Shown here: positions 1-11,002 of the stretch, one piece after another
How positions within the stretch are numbered: position 1 is the stretch's first letter
How the letters are laid out: each line of letters starts with the position of its first letter
Origin: Ustilaginoidea virens
Lineage: Eukaryota; Ascomycota; Sordariomycetes; Hypocreales; Clavicipitaceae
Length of the DNA stretch: 64,000 nt
Direction of reading: 5' to 3'
Assembly: GCF_000687475.1 (NCBI RefSeq)
Contig: NC_057317.1
Coordinates: 992,001-1,056,000, forward strand
Translations under genes and position numbers: made by a program
Notes under the pieces: generated by a model
What the model was told of the DNA's origin: nothing
Seen by the model: only the letters and a program-made list of their open reading frames with translations
Database searches by the model: none

Positions 1-1177
1 AGATGAGATATCCGGCCCGCGTCATTTCGCAGCACGTCGCTTATGAGGCCTGCCGCAGCGGATACTCTCGCGTCGGGCTCCAAATTTTCAGGTTGCAGCC
101 CGCTCAGGAATCTGCGGGCCAGGTACTCGAGAAGGATGGCCATTACTTTTTTAGACGCCTGAGGTTGACGGAGACAGACCTCTGCGAATAAGGCTCGTTG
201 TAGTACCTGTTTGGATAGCAGAAGCTCATCTATGGCGATGGTCACGACGGTTTCTTGCAGGCAAAAGCGGTGTTATTAGCTCGTTTTGAGGCAGAATCTG
301 AAAAAAAAAAACACGATCGAGTCTTACCAGCATATCCCAGTGACAGTGAACGGTGAAAGATGTCTGAGCAGAAATCAAGCTCGGAAACGTCGTCAGGCTG
401 AAGTTTTGCCCATGTAGCAACATTCCTCCCTATCCATCTGCTGAACTCGACGCCGGCAGTCAGCCAGCGCGCGCGGGCAGGAACAGCATCTTGTCCTCCA
501 GCAACCACCAGTGCCTCTGCGGTAGTCGATATGACTCGGCCACCCGTGATCAGGGCGATGAGACTTTGCGATTGAAACTTATTGTTGTTGTTTGATGTAG
601 CGCGCGCGTCACGAGCTGTTGATGACTGCCACAAACGCCGAAGCGAGCCATCTCCGTCCAACACGGCAGCCAGAAAATCCAGGAAAACGCCGAGGTGCAG
701 ATTCGGGCCTGGCCGTTTGACATGCTGTTCGCCCAGCCTTGACTCCTGTACATCAGCTCTGATGCGTGAGAGTAGCGCGTTGATACCGGCGACACTCTGC
801 AGGCAGGCGACGAGACGGCGCGCATCGGGGCTTCTGGGCAAAGCAGACGCGGGTTCTTGCTCCTCCTCCACCAAAGATGGCCCCTTTAGCACGGGCCAGT
901 AGTTGGGGACGGTTTCGTTGACCAGCACGCTGACGATGGCCGCGCTCCTGGGGCTGGGGATGTGAATGTCAAACCCGCGCTGGCCGCGACGGTCGGTCAA
1001 AAAGCGAAGAACTGCGACCAGCGAGTCATGGTCGGGCTGGCCTTTGAGAACCGACAAGACATCATCGGCGGAGCTGATTTGGGGAGGCGGAGAAGCAGTG
1101 GCAGCTGCAGCGGGCGATGCTTGGTTGGTCTTTGCTCGCAAGTACGTCGTGCGAACTGGAGAGAGGAGTTGATCCAT
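1..1177 (-). CDS. tel2: Telomere length regulation protein Tel2-like, 5' part (gene runs off the left edge)
   Basis: Tel2 works in the cytosol with Tti1/Tti2 and Hsp90 to mature PIKK kinases (TOR, ATM/Tel1, ATR/Mec1). Exons read 1177-328 and 229-1 on the minus strand. The 98-nt intron 230-327 has a GTAAGA donor and an ATAG acceptor; its removal joins GYA to DELLLSKQ and keeps the frame open to the window edge. I chose the ATG at 1177 (MDQLLSPVRTTYL) because it resembles fungal Tel2 N-termini as I remember them. The longer open frame upstream to 1402 is compositionally odd and probably 5' leader. Other family-like blocks are the SVAGINALLSRIRADVQE helix, a FLDFLAAVLDGD segment and SRWIGRNVATW. 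About 360 residues are visible, against some 1000 for a full Tel2, so most of the protein lies outside. Assignment is from recalled family features only. Confidence 0.6.
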
Positions 1178-1561
1178 GATTTCCAAAGCGGCCGCCGCAC
1201 AACCCAGCCCATCGAGGCGGATCCCGAAAACCGAAAACCCCTGCAAGAATGTCGGGCCTGCCCGGGGATGCAGGCAGGATGGAGAAATAAGAGACGGGAA
1301 GCTCTGTGGCTTGGGGTTTGGCTTGGGGGTTGGGGAGGTTTTGAAGCTTGAGCCAGCCATCCAATCCGTACGCCATCGCCATCGCCACCCCCACACCTTC
1401 ACCTCAGCTCACCTCTCAGCTTCACCGAACCCCGTCAGCGAAACCTGCCCCAAGCTTATGAGCATCGACGTCGTGGGCTTCTCGGGTCTGCCACACGCTC
1501 CGCACTGCCACCAAGCCTGCGGGAAGACCGGCAGCAATCCCTCCCAGCTTACAGAACCAGG
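1178..1561. promoter_or_regulatory. Divergent tel2/uba3 promoter region
   Basis: These 384 bp separate the start codons of two divergent genes and must hold both promoters and 5' leaders. I see no convincing TATA box. The tel2 side stays open in the tel2 frame to 1402, which can mislead start calling. Confidence 0.5.
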
Positions 1562-3235
1562 ATGAGCGCCGACGTCCGAGCCGCAAGCAGAGCCGATGCA
1601 GCCCGCGAGGAGGCAAGATGGTGCGTCTTGATCCCGGGAAATGAATGGGGGCACGGCATCCTGCTCGACCATGACCATCGGAGCGGCTCATGGGACCAAC
1701 AGGAAATACCTCGATCACATACGCCGCACGCCGGGGCCCTTTACCGACCCAGATGCAACCTCTGAGGAGTTTCTGGCCCAGTTTGAAAAGGTCAAGGTGC
1801 TGTGAGTTTTCGTCCAGGCGCTCCGCTACCTGCTTCCCAACGGCTCTTCACCGACGAGCTCATGGAATGAGCTAACGCGCAGTTTGCAAAGGGTAATGTA
1901 CGACCAACTCTTGCAAAGCCCGCCCCCCCTCCCCCCCGGCTCGGCTCGCCGTTCTCTGATTGAACAACGTTGAACAACAGCGGTGCGGGTGGCTTAGGCT
2001 GCGAGATATTGAAAAACTTGGCCATGTCCAAGTTCAAGGACATTCATGTAATCGACATGGGTAACGAATCCCCCTACCCCGACACCTCCCCGACTTTCTT
2101 CTTGAGAGGGACCGCTGACCATGAACGCACCGGGTTTTCTTACCCCCCCCCTTCCCCCGGGAAAGACACCATTGACATCTCCAACTTGAACAGGCAGTTT
2201 CTCTTCCGCAGCTCCGACGTCGGCAAATACAAAGCCGAAGTAGCCGCCAGATTTGTCGAGTCCCGTGTGAGGGGCGTCTCCATCACGGCGCACAACAACA
2301 GGATCCAGGACTTTGACGACAGCTTCTACAAGCAGTTCCAGCTCGTAGTCTGCGGGCTGGACTCGATAGAAGCCAGGCGGTGGATCAATGCCATGCTCGT
2401 CTCCATGGCCGAGGAGTCGGAAAACGATGCCGACGGCGTCAAGCCGCTTATCGACGGCGGTACGGAAGGCTTCAAGGGCCAGGCGCGCGTCATCCTGCCC
2501 TCCATCACGTCCTGCATCGAGTGCCAGCTGGACATGCACGCCCCAAGAGCCGCCGTGCCGCTCTGCACGATCGCCTCGATCCCGCGCCAGCCCGAGCACT
2601 GCGTCGAATGGGCCCACGTCATCGCGTGGGAGGAGGAGAAGCCGTTCCCCGAGCTGGACAAGGACGACCCGCAACACATCGCCTGGCTGTACCAGAAGGC
2701 GCTCGCGCGCGCGCAGCAGTTTGGCATTTCCGGCGTGACCTACTCCCTCACCCAGGGGACCGTCAAGAACATCATCCCCGCCATCGCTTCCACCAACGCC
2801 ATCGTCGCCGCGGCCTGCTGCAACGAGGCCTTCAAGATCGCCACCAACTCGGCGCCCTGCCTGGGCTTTGAAAACAACTACATGATGTACTCTGGAAACG
2901 ACGGCATCTACACCTACACCTTCAAGCACGAGAGGAAGGAAGACTGTCCCGTCTGCGGCCGCCAGGCCCGGCCGCTGCCAGTCAACCCCAGCACGACGCT
3001 CCAAGAGCTTCTGGATTCCTTTGCTGCCCGCCCGGAAGCGCAGCTGAAGAAGCCGTCGATCCGAGCCGAGAGCAAGACGCTTTACATGCAGCACCCCCCT
3101 GGACTGGAGGAGCAAACGCGGCCCAATCTCGCCAAGTCCATCTTGGACCTGGGTCTGGAGGACGGGCAGCAAGTTGTCGTGACGGATCCGGCATTTCCTC
3201 TAGAGTTTAACTTTTATCTGAAGTTCAAGATTTGA
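1562..3235 (+). CDS. uba3: NEDD8-activating enzyme E1 catalytic subunit Uba3
   Basis: Uba3 pairs with Ula1/APP-BP1, adenylates NEDD8/Rub1, carries it as a thioester and passes it to Ubc12 for cullin neddylation. Exons are 1562-1620, 1703-1801, 1892-1897, 1981-2060 and 2166-3235, giving 437 residues. The adenylation loop GAGGLG is at 56-61. The ISNLNRQFLFR block typical of E1 enzymes follows. The likely catalytic cysteine is C215 in PLCTIASIP. Zinc ligands are C198/C201 (CIEC) and C342/C345 (CPVC). The C-terminal ~85 residues fit the E2-binding ubiquitin-fold domain. The start at 1562 leads into the conserved RWKYLDHIRRTPGPF once the first intron (82 nt) is removed. Oddities: exon 3 is only 6 nt, and intron 2061-2165 is 105 nt, stop-free and in frame, so its retention would add 35 residues. 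Two acceptors are AAAG rather than the usual YAG. Confidence 0.93.
1892..1897 (+). other. uba3: 6-nt microexon of uba3
   Basis: The six bases GGTAAT complete the Leu-Val-Ile-Gly run in front of the ATP-binding GAGGLG loop: CT + G GTA AT + C GGT. Flanking introns are 1802-1891 and 1898-1980. An earlier CAG ends at 1882, but it lies only ~7 nt after the branch-like GCTAAC at 1871-1876, which is very close. Using it would make a 15-nt exon encoding LLQRVIG, also in frame. Confidence 0.7.
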
Positions 3236-3641
3236 AGTTCAAGACGACTGTATGCAGTTTCGGGAAGTAGCTAGGGCAATTTAATATTGTTAGATTTTGG
3301 CGCAGAAAACACATGGCAGCAGCACCCGAGGAATCCGGCCTTGAAAAGATCATTGGTATCGTCGCGGTTATAGACCCCATCCACGGCAAGGGGTCATCTA
3401 GATATAATGGCATTTATTTTAAGCCAGACGACCAAGAGAGCCAGACGATTCCCGAAAAGGGAAAAAAAAAAAATAAATAAAAAAAAAAGGACAGAGAACT
3501 TGGAACCAAAAAAAAGAAAAAGAAAAGAAAGGGGGGTGAAGACCCAAAACACACAAAACTCCCCAATAGACGCCCAGTGCATTTGTCCCTTTTTTTTTCC
3601 CCCTCTCGTCTCAAGTCTTTGCTAAACAGAATGCTTCCACT
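3236..3641. other. Convergent 3' region of uba3 and rpc40
   Basis: Both 3' UTRs meet here. The stretch 3450-3530 is strongly A-rich on the plus strand with runs of 8-13 A, and a T/C run lies at 3588-3603. Short frames across it are low-complexity. I see no gene. Confidence 0.5.
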
Positions 3642-4863
3642 TCACCTTGCCATATTGACGACCTGCTGCTCCAATTTCTTACACTTCAACTTGAGGTGTT
3701 TTACCGACTCGAGAAACAGCTCGTCGCTGTCCCACTGACCGGTGCTCTCGATGGAAAAGATGAAGTGATCTCGCCTACGGCCGAGCTTCACCTTGCCTTC
3801 AAACTCGGCGTGCCGCAAACACTCCCTGCTCACCGTGTCTTTCATAGGGTCCCTCACCACTGCCTTTTGCTCACCAACGCGACCCTCGTATCCGCTACCG
3901 GCCTGCGCGGCCTCCTCGGCCGTCACCTGCTCCAAGCCAATGACTCCCTGGGGAAAGCATCGGGCAAACTTGACGGCGTCGTCGCCGAGAATAGGCTTCA
4001 GGATCTTGATTATGGGCATGAGGCGGTACGATGCCGTGGCGACGGGGGAGAACTTGGCGTGATCCGCCCCGATCCCCTTGTGCATATGCATGGACAAGCT
4101 GATGGTCTGCGGCGGCCGCAGCTTGGCGATGAGTATGTCCGGATTGACCGGCGCGATGGCGTCGTCGCCGCTGAAGTACTCGACCTGCTTCCCGGTCGGG
4201 ACGAAAACAATGTCCCGGGCGTAGACGTGGGCGTTGTTGTAGGCCTTGAGGGGGTCCTTTTCGTCGGGCGCGGCGTCCGGGTTGACCGTGCAGGTGACGT
4301 TGAGCTCCAGCCGGACGGTGTTCCAGTCGAAGCAGCCGGCGTAGGGGTCCTCCCCGGGCTCCGGCTTCTTGTGCCACTTGAGAAAGTTGTGCAGGCCTTG
4401 GCGGCCGCCGTCAAAGGGAATCAGGCCCAGCCTGTGCGCCAGCACCTCGTCCTGGATGACGGACGTGTTGTTCTCGACGTAGACATTCTCAACGGCCAAC
4501 GTGGGGATTTCGGAAATCAGGATGCGGCGGAACGCGTTGGCGAGCGAGGCATCGATGCCCATCAGCGAGAAGGAGGCGTTGAGGGCTTCGTTCCGGTGGA
4601 ACTCGACGGAGAAGCCGTCCCGGAAGCGGTCCAGGCTGTAGGCGAGGTCCTCGCCTGGGTAGTGGCCTGGGAAATCGACAGAGGTTACATCAGTGACAGT
4701 CTCGAGGTTTATGCCCACAGTCTGTTTGGAAACGGCAGCAGCAAGGGAGTCGTTAGCTTTGCTTGCATCAGCTGCTTCTGCGACGGGCCAGACTTACGTT
4801 GCGTCGCTCTAGCTCCTCCGCGCTGGGTGGACTGCGCCAACTAGCCAGTTGGGGCGAGACCAT
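3642..4863 (-). CDS. rpc40: RNA polymerases I and III shared subunit AC40 (Rpc40/RPAC1)
   Basis: AC40 pairs with AC19 as the alpha-like assembly platform of nuclear RNA polymerases I and III. Exons are 4863-4798 and 4721-3642 (intron 4722-4797, 76 nt, GTAAGT donor), giving 381 residues. The N-terminus reads ...PSAEELERRN then TVGINLETVTDVTSVDFPG, which matches the family. The diagnostic alpha-like block follows (SLANAFRRILISEIPT, then NNTSVIQDEVLAHRLGLIPFD), and the usual end (KHLKLKCKKLEQQV) is present. The ATG at 4863 is the first in frame after an upstream TAA. The first 12 residues (MVSPQLASWRSP) differ from what I recall of the family, so the extreme N-terminus is less certain. The gene converges with uba3, and its upstream side carries a long poly(T)/poly(A) tract. 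Confidence 0.95.
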
Positions 4864-5009
4864 GCTTATGCTTACTTTTGGCCGAGACAATCGCGAGGGG
4901 AGCGGTGATTAGTTTCTGCGTCGGCTTTGCTATAATCTTGTGTTGGTAGCGAACGGTGCGCAGAAGGCCATTTTCTTCGCCATTCAAATTCACAAGCCGA
5001 AACGAAGCA

Positions 5010-5061
<52 letters not shown>

Positions 5062-5175
5062 GCTGAGCCTGCACCAGCAGTTGGCATGCAAGGCTACCAG
5101 CGGACCCACCCATGGGACCGAGCTAGACCTGGATCTACCTAGCGCCTCGCATCCCCATTGAAGGTGTGAAGGGTG
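4864..5175. promoter_or_regulatory. Upstream region of rpc40 with poly(T)-poly(A) tract
   Basis: The rpc40 promoter should lie here. It holds 37 consecutive T (5012-5048) followed directly by 12 A (5049-5060). Such dA:dT tracts exclude nucleosomes in fungal promoters, and the T-to-A switch could also fold back. The inverted-repeat element starts at 5176, about 310 bp upstream of the start codon. Confidence 0.55.
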
Positions 5176-5256
5176 CGAGGGTACAGGTCAACCGACCTAT
5201 ATTCCCCCCTTGTCATCCGACCCCCCCATAATAACTTAACTGACCTGACCATTGCT
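5176..5256 (+). repeat. Left terminal inverted repeat of the 5176-5954 element
   Basis: About 81 bp, matching the reverse complement of 5874-5954 with a handful of differences, mainly transitions and length changes in the C-run. Confidence 0.8.
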
Positions 5257-5303
5257 GTGGGCTATACTCTTAATATAATTGGTTTATTAGGAAATAGTGG
5301 GCC

Positions 5304-5830
5304 AGGTCACTTTATATAGAAAACTATATAGAGAAGTACTTTCTCTGATATTTTACTAGGTTCTTAGGTAGGGGTACCTAGTAAAAGAAATTAAAGAAGT
5401 CACTTTCTTTAGAAAAATATAGGGAGAAGTACTTTCTCTGCTGTTTTATTAGGTTCTTACGTAAGGGTACCTAGTAAGAATATTAAAGAAGTCACTTTCT
5501 ATAGAAATATATATATAAAGGTACCTCTTTTTCTATCCCTAGTACCTAGATACTAGGTACCTAGGTTTTTAGTAGAAATATAAGAAGTCACTTTATATAG
5601 AAAAACATATATAAAGGTACTTTTTCTACGTATAGTACCTAAGGACCTAGATACCTACCTAATAAAAGAAAGGAAGTCACTTTCGATATAAAAGTCTATA
5701 TAAAGGTACTTTATCTACTTTTAATATTAGGTTCTTAGGTAGGGATACCTAGTAAAAATATAAGGGAAGTCACTCACTATAAAAAAATATATATAAAGAT
5801 ACTTATAGTCTAGTGGCTACTATAGATTAA
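5304..5830. repeat. Six-unit ~90-bp diverged tandem repeat
   Basis: Each unit starts with a GAAGTCACTTT-like box, then TATAGAAA..ATATATA, an AAGGTACTTT box and a palindromic GGTACCTAG-type box before the next unit. Units begin near 5304, 5397, 5488, 5584, 5676 and 5765. They are too diverged for recent expansion. Confidence 0.8.
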
Positions 5831-5873
5831 GGGATCTACTACTATTTATTAGCGTATCTCTATATTAGGAAAG

Positions 5874-5954
5874 AGCATTGGTCAGGTCTGTTAAGTTATT
5901 ATGGGGGGGTCGAATGACTAGGGGGGGGCATAGGTCGGTTGATATGTAGTCTCG
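5874..5954 (-). repeat. Right terminal inverted repeat of the 5176-5954 element
   Basis: Inverted counterpart of 5176-5256, ending in CTCG and followed by the duplicated AAGGGTG. Confidence 0.8.
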
Positions 5955-5961
5955 AAGGGTG

Positions 5962-6370
5962 CAGGCTTTGTGCCGGGCCCACCTTTTTCTGTTTTCCTAG
6001 TGGTCCCTCCTGGGCAACCGGCCCCGCCGCTAAACCTTCATCACCAAAATCCTTACATATAATAGGAACTCCGGCATTTCCAATAGAACCAATGAGTGAC
6101 ATCTTGAGCGTTAATGCTATATATAACGCCTTCTTCGTCTGCCTTGAACACTATCAAATTCCAGATTTATAGAGCTGCATCGCACTTATGGCACCTTTAA
6201 AGGATGTCCACGGCCAGGGACATTTTCACCTCGAAAGATTTCGCCCAAGTAATTGGCCTCGAATTATCTCGACATCACCCCGGCGCACTACAATACATCG
6301 TGGTCATGGCGGTCCTCCCAACTGACGCCTCGCTCCGCAACAGGATTTCCAACTCTAGGCTAGTATGCCG
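5962..6370. other. Intergenic, 3' of nup159
   Basis: Holds the nup159 3' UTR on the minus strand. Short frames on both strands match nothing I recognise. No RNA gene seen. Confidence 0.4.
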
Positions 6371-9300
6371 CTATTCAATCTCTTCCATAGTCCATACAGT
6401 CACACCTCGTTTCCCCACACTCTCCTTCAACTTGGACAGCACAATCTGACGCCGAGCTCTCTTTTCCACAACATCGCCCTTCTCCTCGTTGCTCAAGCCG
6501 CTCATCTTCTTCCGTGACGGCGTAGCTTTCGTAGCTCCGATTGGAGACGCGACATTGACGCCGGGTGATTTGCACGGGCTTTGGCGGAACGTCCGGGACG
6601 GGTTCGGGTCAGGTGACAACAATACGAAGCTCTTTCTCCCCTGAGGCGTCCTCATGGGAGAGCCTTCTCGACTTGAAGATCCAAGCCTCATTTTCCGGAG
6701 CTGTGTCTCCAACACGTCAACGTCTCCACTTCGCTTCTCGACCATCGACGTCATTTTGGAAATGGTACGCATCACTGCCTCGACCGTCGGAACTGGCGCG
6801 CTACCCTTGCCTGAACTGCTCGATGCAGCCGCAATCCGCGTCTTGAGCAGAATCAAGGCTTCCTCCGCCCCTGTTAGCAGACTGGTGAATGCCCCGTATT
6901 CGCGTCTCAACTCGCTCTGCTGCGCGGCTTGCTCAGCGCTGAGCGGTGATAACCGCGCGAGCTCGGCTTGTTCTGGGTCTGCTCGAGCCATCACGACCCG
7001 CTTGAGATCCTCCTGCTTGGCGCGGAGGCGTTGCATGTCTCGCAGCAGGTCCTGGCATGCCTCGAGCTTGCCTTGCATGTCTTGCACCCGACCATCTTCC
7101 AAATCGCCGTGCAGCTCACTGTCGAGCACGTCACCCAAGTCATTAATTTCGCACAAGACCCAGTCGTCCGGTATTTCAAGATCCTGTTTTCCCCGCCCGC
7201 CTTCTGCAGCATTCTCGTTGTGCCCCTTGGTAAACGCTTTGATAGATCGGGCATTGAGGCCCAACGTATCAATCATGGAATTGACGTCACGGTAGACAGC
7301 TTCCACCTGAGCCGGAACGCTCTCCTTTGCTGGAGGGGCAACATCGGAATGCGCGATAAACTCGTGCAACTGCAGAGTGCCTTCCACTTCAGAATTCAGG
7401 ATCTTCTGTACTTCGTCATCCTCTTCGTCGACGAGGGGCTGCGTCTCCTCGGCCTCTTGCCGTTCCCTTATCTGCCGATGCTGCCGCATAAAAGGGTCTT
7501 CGGAATCCTGGGGTATCTCTCTACTACTGATAATTGAGCTGCCATGATGCGCTTGACCTTGTCTTGACCCCAAAATCTGTGATGCCATTCCTGGAGCGCT
7601 GACCGATCGAGTAGCATCAGGCCGAATTACTCTTGGCGGCACCGCGCCACGCATTGGGCTTGGCGACCGAGGACTAGCTTGGGTGGGCTTTGGGAATACC
7701 GGTGCTGTGCGGCTAATTTCGCCAAAAAGAGGACGTGCTCTTTCCTCGGGACTTGCTGTGCCCAAAGCATTATTTCCAACAAGTGCACTGAAGGAACTTT
7801 GGGGAGAAATCCCGGGGGTTGCGTTACGATCGCTGGTGCTCGGGCTGAAATCATTGGCAACATCGACTCCGCTGCCCTCCGATGCTTCCTCCTCCCTCAG
7901 ATCGCTTTCGCCATCTGTGGTCTCAGGGATTGAAGGGACGTTTGACGGTTCCTTGAATGGTGCCTCTGGCAGTACAAAGTCAGGCGGCAACGGCGCATCA
8001 TCCTCTTCGATTCCTGGCTCCACCTTGATGTGTTTTGAAGAGGGCGAAGAGGGCGGTGTAGGTGTACCTTGCTCAGCTTTCGATTTGTCAGCCGGGATAA
8101 GGACGTTTTCAAAGTTGGGTGACAACGGTGCTTCGGCAGGTTCGAGGTCCTTAGTCGAGGCTAAAGGTAATGGGGTGTCGGTGGGTGTTTGCGAAGGCTT
8201 TGGCGTCGTTGCATCCGATGACGACATTGCTGAATCCGTCTTCAAGGGCGTACTCATCGCCGCTGCATCCGATGCCGAGATTGCTGAATCCGCCTTCAAA
8301 GGCGTACTCGTCGCCGCGGACAACCGGCTGTGGTCCACGGTTGCTGAAGACGAGGACAATTTATCCACTTCACTCTCGGTGTCAGACGGAAGAGGGGCGT
8401 CCTCTTCCGCGGATTTTACTTCCGAGTGTGAAGCGGTCGAATCAAAAGCCTTTGCAGAGCCAAAGAGTGATGAGGTCTCGGGTTTGGCTGCATCTTTCCG
8501 TGCACCGAACAAGTTGCTGGATGCGGGTTTCGGCTTAGAGTCCTGCCCAGGTGCCGAAGTGCCTGGTGTCGGCGTTGAGAAGCCGAATCTTGGGCCGGCA
8601 GGTGTTGTAGTTGGCGTGGTGGACTCTTGCGTTTGCTGAGGGGCGAAAAGTGATTGTGACTTGGCCTGCGGCGTTTCTTCTGTCGTATCCATGTCGTCTT
8701 CTTTGGCGGAAGGCGTGGGCTGGTCGCGCTGGTCTGCAACATCGCCCAGCGCAGATCCGAAAGCGGGTCCAAACAGAGACGAGCCTGCAGCTCCAGATGA
8801 ATTCTCCTCATTGGTCTCTTCCTGAAACGCATCGGCTCTGAAAGAAGACTCCAATTTGAACGGTGCAGATCCAAAGACATTTGATGGATTTTGCTGGGTG
8901 GCCGTGAAGGCCGAGTCCGTCGTGTTGCTGGAGTCTGAGGTTGTACCGAACGAGCTGGTGCCGAATTTGCCACCACTTCCGAAACCGCCCGAGTTGCCGG
9001 TGGTAGCACTGAGAGAGGCGAATCCGCCCCGTGAAGAAAATTCGGAAAAGACGCCTCCTGATGCGGCTGGTGTCACTGGCGCCGCAGTCGTGTCTGGCGT
9101 GTTGGTGTCGGGGGCGGGAGAGCCAAATGGGCTTTGATTGCTCGCTCCATTGGAAAAATTGGCAAAGGCGGATTGTCCGAATGCGGGCCTCGACCCGGAT
9201 CTTGCCGCCCAAGGCGATGTTCTTATTCCCAACTGGGAGGATTGGCCAAATCCCAACGCACTTGGCTTGCCGAAAGCAAGGCCCGAGTCCGAGGGTGGGT

Positions 9301-11002
9301 TGCCAAAACTGCTCGAACCGAATATCGCACCACCAGTGGCGGCCGGGCTGTTTGTTGATGCAGCCCACGAGCTGGACTGTTGGCCAAGCCGCGAAGAGCT
9401 TCCGAAAGTTGGAGCAGTGGTAGGCGTCGTCGAAGCGAAGGGAGAGCTGTCAGCCGTGGCGAAGGAGGCCGGCTTCAGAGGAGTGGTCTGAGTCGGTGTG
9501 GACGCCGAGGCGGTATTGTTGTCATTCACAGATAAACCTGGGTAGTTGTGGCCTTTTTTAACTGCATCGTTGTATACCAGCCACCATGAACACAGCAGGC
9601 CTTCATTGGTGAGAACCCAAAACCCAGGTAATGGTCCCAGAGACTGATCTAGTTCCTCATCTGAAGGGATTGGCTTGTACACCTTTTCCTTGCTCGAAAG
9701 GTCCAGAGCTACACCAATGGCCACTGAATCCACCATGCTCTCCGTCATGGGCAAGGTAGGCCGTCTCGTGTCCTCCAGAAACTCTGTTGTTGTGAAGACG
9801 TTCGTTATTAAACCCGCAGGCTTGTCATGGGCCAATGGCGTCTTCGATCTAGTCAAGATCCCGACTTCTGTCGATGCAGTGGACGAAACAATGAGAAGAT
9901 CCTGCAGGTCCAGGAAGTCCCTTAATCTTAAAAGAACATGGTGCGGCGGCTTTTCGGCACCAAAAGGCTCCACTGGGTCGGTAATTTTTTGGAATGTAAA
10001 AGTCGACGGGGGCTGCCGATTGATAATGTGGTAGATGGAGCTGGGTGATGGTTCGTTGGTGGCGGTATAAATGGCTAGGAAGAGGTTGTTTTCCAACCAG
10101 ATGAGGGAGGAAACTAAGGCTTCAAGTTAATAAAGAAATTCCCAAATCTGCGAAGAAAAAAAAAGAAGAGTGAAAAAGAAGAAAAAACTTAGCATGTCCG
10201 TACCGTAACAGTCTTCCGAATTTGGAGGCTTGGGAATCTCCCCTTTCCCTTCTCCTTCAGGCGTCATTTGACTAATAGTGCCATCTACCATACCAGCACA
10301 CAGCTGCTTGCCCTTGGCGCTCCAGCTAAGAGAAGAAACCCGACTTCTCAGCGGATTGCTCAGTTTGCGCTCACTCAGATTCGCCATGTACAAGTTACCA
10401 CTGGTCGTGACGAGGGCGCAAAGGTGAGCTTTTTCTGCTGTGGGGTTAGGAGCCAGTGCTCGAAGAGACTCGCCATTTGTAGGCAACTCGAAGAGAGCAT
10501 TTGTCGAGCCCTGGAGGAGGGTTTGCACGTCATATACCGCAAGACCGCCGCCAGACTCTGCGGACAGTACCAGATAGCTTTCATCTGCTGTATAGGCCAG
10601 ATGCGAAACGCGCGTCGGCGCAGGGATGCTGAGTTGAGGCTCAAAAACGTCCGATGACGTGAAAGCTTTGCGGACGGACTCGGTTGTGGCAACGACTATT
10701 TGCTCAGGTCCGGCGGCAGCGACGAGGCCTTTTCGAGAGGCAATGCTAAGAAGAGATGCCGTTTCCGCCGGAGGAGAGGCCCATGATGGTACGAGGCGAA
10801 CCTTTGCTTCACCTGCCAGAGGCAAGAAGCCAAGGCCCTGATCAAAAGTCAGCAAAACGGACCTTGACCTGAGGGCCCACTTGTTTAATGGAAATTCGAG
10901 CCGCAAGGTGCTGCGCAACACAATACCTACCTCTGTTTGTATGGTTTCCAAATCAGTGCCCGTCGCGGCTCCACCAGCACGGGAAGCACTGTTTCCAAAC
11001 AT
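6371..11002 (-). CDS. nup159: Nucleoporin Nup159 (Nup214 family)
   Basis: Nup159 sits on the cytoplasmic face of the nuclear pore. Its beta-propeller recruits the DEAD-box helicase Dbp5 for mRNP remodelling, and its C-terminal coiled coil anchors it with Nup82 and Nsp1. Exons are 11002-10931, 10837-10204 and 10113-6371, giving 1482 residues. The N-terminal propeller (about 1-430) contains MSIASRKGLVAAAG-like and SSLIWLENNLFLAIYT strands. About 445-800 is an FG domain with many FG, SLFG and FGSS motifs. A Ser/Pro/acidic spacer follows, and helical coiled coil runs from about 1244 to 1380. Intron 10838-10930 (93 nt) has no in-frame stop, so a naive reading inserts 31 residues between IQTE and GLGFLPLAGE. 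Intron 10114-10203 restores CYVSSLIWLENN. The promoter side faces the transposon block. Confidence 0.92.

Larger units (their letters stand above)
5176..5954. mobile_element. Non-autonomous inverted-repeat DNA element (MITE-like) with internal minisatellite
   Basis: The ends are inverted copies of each other over ~81 bp (5176-5256 and 5874-5954), with the same order of CGAG, ACCGACCTAT, a C-run, GTCAT, CCCCCCCATAATAACTTAA and GACCTGACCA. The 7-bp sequence AAGGGTG flanks both ends (5169-5175 and 5955-5961) as a target-site duplication. There is no coding capacity. The AT-rich core (5304-5830) is built from about six diverged ~90-bp tandem units. A 7-8-bp duplication would fit a hAT- or P-like mobiliser, but the superfamily cannot be named from this copy. 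Confidence 0.8.

Noticed and set aside
1994..3172. 392-codon frame antisense to uba3
   Set aside because: Shadow of a GC-rich coding strand; low-complexity Val/Gly/Arg composition and no family features.
3696..4844. 382-codon frame antisense to rpc40
   Set aside because: Shadow frame; the sense strand encodes AC40 unambiguously.
5304..5830. Regular repeats resembling a CRISPR array
   Set aside because: Eukaryotic context, units are contiguous and diverged with no unique spacers; it is a minisatellite.
5899..6102. Minus-strand frame reading GSIGNAGVPIICKDFGDEG
   Set aside because: Looked protein-like, but it is short, runs into the inverted-repeat element and matches no family I can name.
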